Source: Hyphomicrobiales bacterium (GTDB lineage: Bacteria; Pseudomonadota; Alphaproteobacteria; Rhizobiales; Beijerinckiaceae). Taken from it: 11,604 bases of DNA. A program made the position numbers and the translations under genes. Shown here piece by piece: positions 6,775 to 11,604 of the stretch (position 1 is its first letter; each line of letters begins with the position of its first letter). The DNA lies in NCBI GenBank assembly GCA_028290125.1, contig JAQGKM010000277.1:1-11604 (forward strand). The letters are read 5' to 3'. The notes beneath the pieces are model-generated. The model did not search any database. It was not told the DNA's origin and worked only from the letters and a program-made list of their open reading frames with translations.

Positions 6775-6793
6775 GCACAAATCTTGTGCAAAG
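6775..6793. promoter_or_regulatory. Second palindrome at the predicted acs transcription start, with a TGCAAAG copy
   Basis: GCACAA (6775-6780), ATC, TTGTGC (6784-6789) is a perfect 15 nt inverted repeat at the predicted +1. It overlaps TGCAAAG (6787-6793), the third copy of that heptamer in about 60 bp, the others being in the arms of the upstream palindrome. The sequence TGTGCAAAGTT resembles, from memory, TTTGCAAA-type sites of RamB/PccR-like short-chain acyl-CoA regulators. Confidence 0.4.
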
Positions 6794-6840
6794 TTCGCGC
6801 GCCTGAATGGCCGCGACGCCGCGCCGCCCGGGAGAGAAAC

Positions 6841-8778
<1,938 letters not shown>

Positions 8779-8799
8779 TGGCGGCAGTCTGAAAAAAAG

Positions 8800-8829
8800 A
8801 AACCCTCGCCGCAAGGCGAGGGTTTTTTT
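8800..8829 (+). terminator. Strong intrinsic terminator after acs, probably bidirectional
   Basis: CCCTCGCC (8803-8810), a GCAA tetraloop (8811-8814) and GGCGAGGG (8815-8822) make a perfect 8 bp stem. Flanking AAA/TTT pairs can extend it and seven T residues follow (8823-8829). On the minus strand the same hairpin is followed by TTTCTTTTTTTC, so it can also stop transcripts arriving leftward from purH. Confidence 0.93.
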
Positions 8830-8840
8830 GTTGCGTGATC

Positions 8841-9050
8841 CCCTCTCCTGCCAGAGCGGAGACCTTTGCATAAAGGTCGTCGTCATTGCGAGGAGCGCAA
8901 GCGACGAAGCAATCCAGAATCCCGACATCTCGAAGAATAGGCCTGTGTCACAGGCACTTATGGTTATCGCGCCCATGCGTGCCTGGATTGCTTCGCTCCG
9001 CTCGCAATGACGGCGGGAGGTTATGCAAAGGTCTCCAGAGCGGGAGAGGG
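8841..9050. repeat. Nested inverted-repeat element (MITE-like or interspersed palindromic repeat)
   Basis: The element fills most of the 282 nt gap between acs and purH. Outer arms at 8841-8873 and 9021-9050 are inverted copies: CCCTCTCC at the tips and GGAGACCTTTGCATAA inside, each matched exactly, with a short mismatched segment between. Inner arms at 8881-8917 and 8983-9012 are also inverted copies, sharing CGTCATTGCGAG at the outer end and CGAAGCAATCCAG at the inner end. A central hairpin CAGGCAC (8951-8957)/GTGCCTG (8979-8985) completes a cruciform-like layout. The inner arm resembles a CGTCATTGCGAG...GAAGCAATCCAG repeat that I recall as common between genes in several bacterial genomes. 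It contains no gene. Mobility by a transposase supplied elsewhere is inference. Confidence 0.85.
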
Positions 9051-9060
9051 CGCACCCGGT

Positions 9061-10653
9061 CTAGTGCCGGAAGTGCCGATGCCCGGTGAGCACCATGGCG
9101 AGACCCGCCGCATCCGCCGCCTTGATGACTTCGTCGTCGCGCATCGAGCCGCCCGGCTGGATCACCGCCGTCGCGCCGGCCTCCGCCGCCGCCAGCAGGC
9201 CGTCGGCGAAGGGGAAGAAGGCGTCGGACGCCACGACCGAGCCGATGGCGAGCGATTCCGGCAAGCCCGCAGCCCGGGCGGCTTCGGCCGCCTTCCATGC
9301 TGCGATCCGCGAGGAGTCGACGCGGCTCATCTGGCCGGCGCCCACGCCGACCGTCGCGCCATTCTTCGCATAGACGATGGCGTTCGACTTGACGTGTTTG
9401 GCGACGCGGAAGGCGAAGCGCATGTCCGACAATTCCTGGCTCGTCGGCTGACGCTTCGTCACGACGCGCAGGTCCATGTCGTCCACCACCGCATTGTCGC
9501 GACCCTGCACCAGCAGACCGCCCGCGACGGTCTTGAAGGTGAGGCCCTTGGCGCGCGGGTTCGGCAAGCCGCCGGTCAGCAGCAGGCGCAGGTTCTTCTT
9601 GGCGGCGATCAGCGCGATCGCCTCCTCGTCGGCGTCGGGCGCGATGATCACCTCGGTGAAGATCTTCACGATCTCGGCGGCAGCGGCCGCATCGAGCTTG
9701 CGGTTGAGCGCGACGATGCCGCCGAAGGCCGACACCGGATCGCAGGCGAGTGCGCGCTCATAGGCCTCTGCGAGAGAGGCGCCTTCCGCGACCCCGCAGG
9801 GATTGGCGTGTTTGATGATCGCCACCGCCGCGGTACGCGCGGGATCGAATTCGCTCACGCATTCGAAGGCTGCGTCGGTGTCGTTGACGTTGTTGTAGGA
9901 GAGCTGCTTGCCCTGCACCTGCCGCGCGGTCGCAACGCCGGCGCGCTTCTCGGGCGTGAGGTAGAATCCCGCCGCCTGGTGCGGATTTTCGCCGTAACGC
10001 ATCTTCTCGGCGAGACGTCCGCCGATGGCGCGGTAATCGGGCGCATCCTCGCCGAGTTCGGCGGCGAACCAATTGGAGATCGCAGCATCATAGGCGGCGG
10101 TGCGCGCATAGGCTTTTTGCGCGAGCGCGCGGCGCAGGCCGATTGTCGTCTGGCCGCCGTTTTCCTGCAACGCATGCAGCACGCGCTGATAGTCTTCCAC
10201 GTCGACCACGACGGCGACGTCGCCATGGTTCTTGGCCGCCGCACGGATCATCGCCGGGCCGCCGATGTCGATGTTCTCGATGCAATCGTCGTAGGCCGCG
10301 CCTTTCGCGACCGTGGCCTCGAACGGATAGAGGTTGACGACCAGCAGGTCGATGGCGGGAATCGCATGGGCGAGCATGGCCGCCTCGTGCTCGGGGTTCT
10401 CGCGGATGGCGAGCAGTCCGCCATGCACCGCTGGATGCAGCGTCTTGACCCGGCCGTCCATCATTTCCGGATAGCCCGTGAGATCCGCCACGTCCTTCAC
10501 CGGCAGCCCGGCGTCGGCCAGCGCCTTGCGGGTTCCGCCCGTCGAGACGAGCTCGATGCCGAGCGCGTGCAGCGCACGGGCGAAGTCGACGAGGCCGGCC
10601 TTGTCGGATACGGAAAGCAAGGCGCGCGCAACGCGGCGCGGATGGGTGGTCAT
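9061..10653 (-). CDS. purH: Bifunctional AICAR formyltransferase / IMP cyclohydrolase
   Basis: The 530-residue enzyme (E. coli PurH, 529) performs the last two steps of purine synthesis: formylation of AICAR with 10-formyl-tetrahydrofolate, then ring closure to IMP, in the cytoplasm. The cyclohydrolase (MGS-like) domain covers about 8-150, with ALLSVSDKAGLVDFARAL (11-28), ELVSTGGTRKAL (34-45), MMDGRVKTLHPAVHGGLLA (64-82) and NIDIGGPAMIRAAAKN (127-142). The transformylase domain follows, with RYGENPHQ (219-226), KQLSYNN (249-255) and the catalytic KHANPCG (Lys281, His282). The C-terminus is GHRHFRH, typical of the family. The start at 10653 (MTTHPRRVARALLSVSDK) matches the family length; upstream in-frame codons look non-coding and the Shine-Dalgarno sequence is weak. 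It is transcribed toward the terminator after acs. Confidence 0.98.
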   Translation of the reverse strand: MTTHPRRVARALLSVSDKAGLVDFARALHALGIELVSTGGTRKALADAGLPVKDVADLTGYPEMMDGRVKTLHPAVHGGLLAIRENPEHEAAMLAHAIPAIDLLVVNLYPFEATVAKGAAYDDCIENIDIGGPAMIRAAAKNHGDVAVVVDVEDYQRVLHALQENGGQTTIGLRRALAQKAYARTAAYDAAISNWFAAELGEDAPDYRAIGGRLAEKMRYGENPHQAAGFYLTPEKRAGVATARQVQGKQLSYNNVNDTDAAFECVSEFDPARTAAVAIIKHANPCGVAEGASLAEAYERALACDPVSAFGGIVALNRKLDAAAAAEIVKIFTEVIIAPDADEEAIALIAAKKNLRLLLTGGLPNPRAKGLTFKTVAGGLLVQGRDNAVVDDMDLRVVTKRQPTSQELSDMRFAFRVAKHVKSNAIVYAKNGATVGVGAGQMSRVDSSRIAAWKAAEAARAAGLPESLAIGSVVASDAFFPFADGLLAAAEAGATAVIQPGGSMRDDEVIKAADAAGLAMVLTGHRHFRH

Positions 10654-10688
10654 GGGTGGGGTCTCGCAAGGAAAAAGGGTCGCCCGGC

Positions 10689-10716
10689 GCTTAGCACGGA
10701 CCGCGGCAGCGGGCAA
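10689..10716 (-). promoter_or_regulatory. Candidate purH promoter
   Basis: On the minus strand TTGCCC (10716-10711), a 16 nt spacer and CTAAGC (10694-10689) form a typical GC-rich alphaproteobacterial promoter. It would start about 29 nt before purH. I saw no purine riboswitch in this short leader. Confidence 0.35.
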
Positions 10717-10740
10717 AGGCGCGGCAACGGCAAGGTGGCG

Positions 10741-10777
10741 GCTCGGCTCCACGCCATGCCGGGATCTGGAGCCGGGC
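10741..10777. repeat. Ten-base-pair hairpin in the purH upstream region
   Basis: GCTCGGCTCC (10741-10750) pairs with GGAGCCGGGC (10768-10777) with one G-U pair on the plus-strand transcript, around a 17 nt loop. It lies 13 nt before the plus-facing terminator hairpin, so the two could be parts of one structured transcript. Confidence 0.45.
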
Positions 10778-10790
10778 GGCGAAGGCCAGG

Positions 10791-10819
10791 ACCCGCCGGG
10801 TCGCGCCGGCGGGTTTTTT
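10791..10819 (+). terminator. Intrinsic terminator facing the plus strand
   Basis: ACCCGCCGG (10791-10799), loop GTCGCG, CCGGCGGGT (10806-10814) and a run of T to 10819 form a strong terminator on the plus strand. In the minus direction, which the neighbouring genes use, the hairpin is followed by CCTGGCC rather than a T-run. No plus-strand gene is seen upstream, so its client transcript is unknown. It may still act as a 3' stabilising hairpin for the minus-strand ialB gene ending 15 nt away. Confidence 0.75.
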
Positions 10820-10833
10820 GCCAGGCTGCGCCG

Positions 10834-11373
10834 TCAGCCTTTCGGCATGGCGTCCAGCGCCTGTCCGAGGCCCCGGAACGAGAACGGGAACATGACATCC
10901 TGATTGCCGGCGTTGCGGAACGAGAGCTGCCCGCCCTTCGCGGCGGCGCGCCAGAGCGTCAGTGTCTCGGTCTTGACCTCGAGATCCGCGACGCAGCCGA
11001 AGTTGGCGCACCGTCGCCACGCCAGAACCGCCGCCTGTGCGGGTTGCTCCTCGACCTGCATCTGCGGGCCTTTTTCGAAGGTCGCGTTGACCGGCAGGAT
11101 CACGGTGAGCCGCAGCGGGGCCTTCGGCGAGATGCGGCCGATCGCGATCTGGGCGACAGGTGTCGTCCCGCCCGGCGCCTGCATCTGCAGGGTCTGGGTG
11201 ACTTCGCAGACGCTCGCGCCCGCGGCGTCCCGCACGCAGCGCATCGTCCAGTCGGAATAGGTCGCCGTCGTGACGCTGGGTTCCTTGGCCGGTCCGGCCT
11301 GGGCCATGGCGCAGGAAGCGGACAGCATCAGTCCAAAGCACGCGCCGATGAGCGGAAGGGAAAACGTCGACAT
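10834..11373 (-). CDS. IalB family periplasmic protein, paralogue 2
   Basis: The 179-residue secreted protein has a signal peptide at 1-24 ending SCAMA, with cleavage before QAGPAK. The IalB domain starts at SDWTMRCVRD (39-48) and continues with SVCEVTQTLQMQ, PVAQIAIGRI, LRLTVILPVNATFEKG, LAWRRCANFGCVADLEV and a C-terminal FSFRGLGQALDAM. Four cysteines (45, 55, 121 and 126) form the usual pattern of two disulfides. This is the classical IalB type, clearly different from the paralogue at 6047-6670. The ATG at 11373 has GAGG 4 nt upstream and opens directly into the signal peptide; a TTG seven codons upstream is less likely. It sits between a heparinase-like gene and purH. A candidate promoter lies upstream; the function is unknown. 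Confidence 0.93.
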   Translation of the reverse strand: MSTFSLPLIGACFGLMLSASCAMAQAGPAKEPSVTTATYSDWTMRCVRDAAGASVCEVTQTLQMQAPGGTTPVAQIAIGRISPKAPLRLTVILPVNATFEKGPQMQVEEQPAQAAVLAWRRCANFGCVADLEVKTETLTLWRAAAKGGQLSFRNAGNQDVMFPFSFRGLGQALDAMPKG

Positions 11374-11408
11374 GAAACCTCGCGAAATGACCAATCAGGC
11401 AATGCGCG

Positions 11409-11437
11409 ACTATCGCAGGTCATGCCACGGAAACCAA
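11409..11437 (-). promoter_or_regulatory. Weak candidate promoter for ialB paralogue 2
   Basis: On the minus strand TTGGTT (11437-11432), 17 nt and GATAGT (11414-11409) have the right spacing but only moderate matches to -35 and -10 boxes. They lie in the 69 nt gap after the heparinase-like gene. Confidence 0.22.
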
Positions 11438-11442
11438 CAGCT

Positions 11443-11604
11443 TCAGCCGAGCCGTTCCAGCGTCCACACCAGGGCGGGATAATCGCGCACGCGGGCGTTG
11501 ACCACCATCTGCGTGGTGTTGCGCGGTCCTTCGCGGCCGCCCAGGAAGATGCTTTCTTCCAGCAGCACGGCGACGCCGCCGGCGCGGAAGAGCCATTCCT
11601 GACC
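11443..11604 (-). CDS. Heparinase II/III-like protein (partial, C-terminal end only)
   Basis: An open minus-strand frame enters from the right edge and ends with TGA at 11445-11443, giving the last 53 residues. The sequence contains GQEWLFRAGGVAVLLEE, SIFLGGREGPRNTTQMVV and a terminal DYPALVWTLERLG. This resembles the C-terminal beta-sandwich end of alphaproteobacterial heparinase II/III-like proteins, where an EES(V/I)F...RRT.Q(I/M)V pattern is usual. In many Hyphomicrobiales such a gene lies just upstream of purH, which supports the call. Members are predicted polysaccharide lyases, and the real substrate here is unknown. The catalytic part lies outside the window. Confidence 0.7.
   Translation of the reverse strand, partial: GQEWLFRAGGVAVLLEESIFLGGREGPRNTTQMVVNARVRDYPALVWTLERLG

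Noticed and set aside
8881..9012. Inverted arms as a CRISPR-like repeat pair
   Set aside because: There are only two copies, in inverted rather than direct orientation, and no regular spacers; it is a palindromic interspersed element.
8828..9089. Small open frames inside the inverted repeat
   Set aside because: They lie in palindromic non-coding sequence, lack ribosome binding sites and match no known protein.

Overview
The window is GC-rich, densely coded chromosomal DNA from an alphaproteobacterium, most likely of the Hyphomicrobiales. The basis is the gene content: two IalB-family periplasmic proteins, an alphaproteobacterial DUF1223 protein, an ECF sigma factor resembling Rhodobacter RpoE, and a partial heparinase II/III-like gene close to purH. 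An intergenic palindromic repeat beginning CGTCATTGCGAG fits as well. I would not name a genus. The region is mostly housekeeping; no phage, transposase, CRISPR, tRNA or rRNA is visible.

Layout, left to right. At 1-322 (minus) lies the N-terminal part of a pyridoxamine-phosphate-oxidase-like general stress protein. Divergent from it, leuD (483-1082) encodes the small subunit of isopropylmalate isomerase for leucine synthesis. It is followed on the same strand by a secreted MltB-type lytic transglycosylase (1146-2330) and a secreted DUF1223 protein with a CxxC motif (2415-3164). These converge, with directly abutting stop codons, on a leftward four-gene cluster that reads, in transcription order, ECF sigma factor (5795-5220), lemA (5196-4582), a TPM-domain protein with a glycine-rich tail (4573-3773) and a second, membrane-inserted TPM protein (3773-3165). 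The spacing (23 nt, 8 nt, then a TGATG overlap) indicates one operon. No anti-sigma gene accompanies the sigma factor here.

Divergent from the sigma gene, an ialB-family gene (6047-6670) precedes acs (6841-8778), encoding acetyl-CoA synthetase. The acs promoter region holds two perfect palindromes and three copies of TGCAAAG, which look like an operator. A strong, apparently bidirectional terminator follows acs. Next comes a ~210 bp nested inverted repeat (MITE-like), then purH (10653-9061, minus), the bifunctional enzyme of the last two steps of IMP synthesis. Upstream of purH are a second, different ialB-family gene (11373-10834, minus) and the 3' end of a heparinase II/III-like gene (11604-11443, minus).

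The genes fall into metabolic enzymes (leuD, acs, purH) and envelope or secreted proteins (lytic transglycosylase, DUF1223, LemA, TPM proteins, two IalB proteins). The most notable points are the sigma-lemA-tpm-tpm operon lacking a visible anti-sigma factor, the acs operator-like palindromes, the nested inverted repeat between purH and its likely terminator, and a terminator facing the plus strand where no plus-strand gene is evident. I did not find a clear new defence or mobile system.
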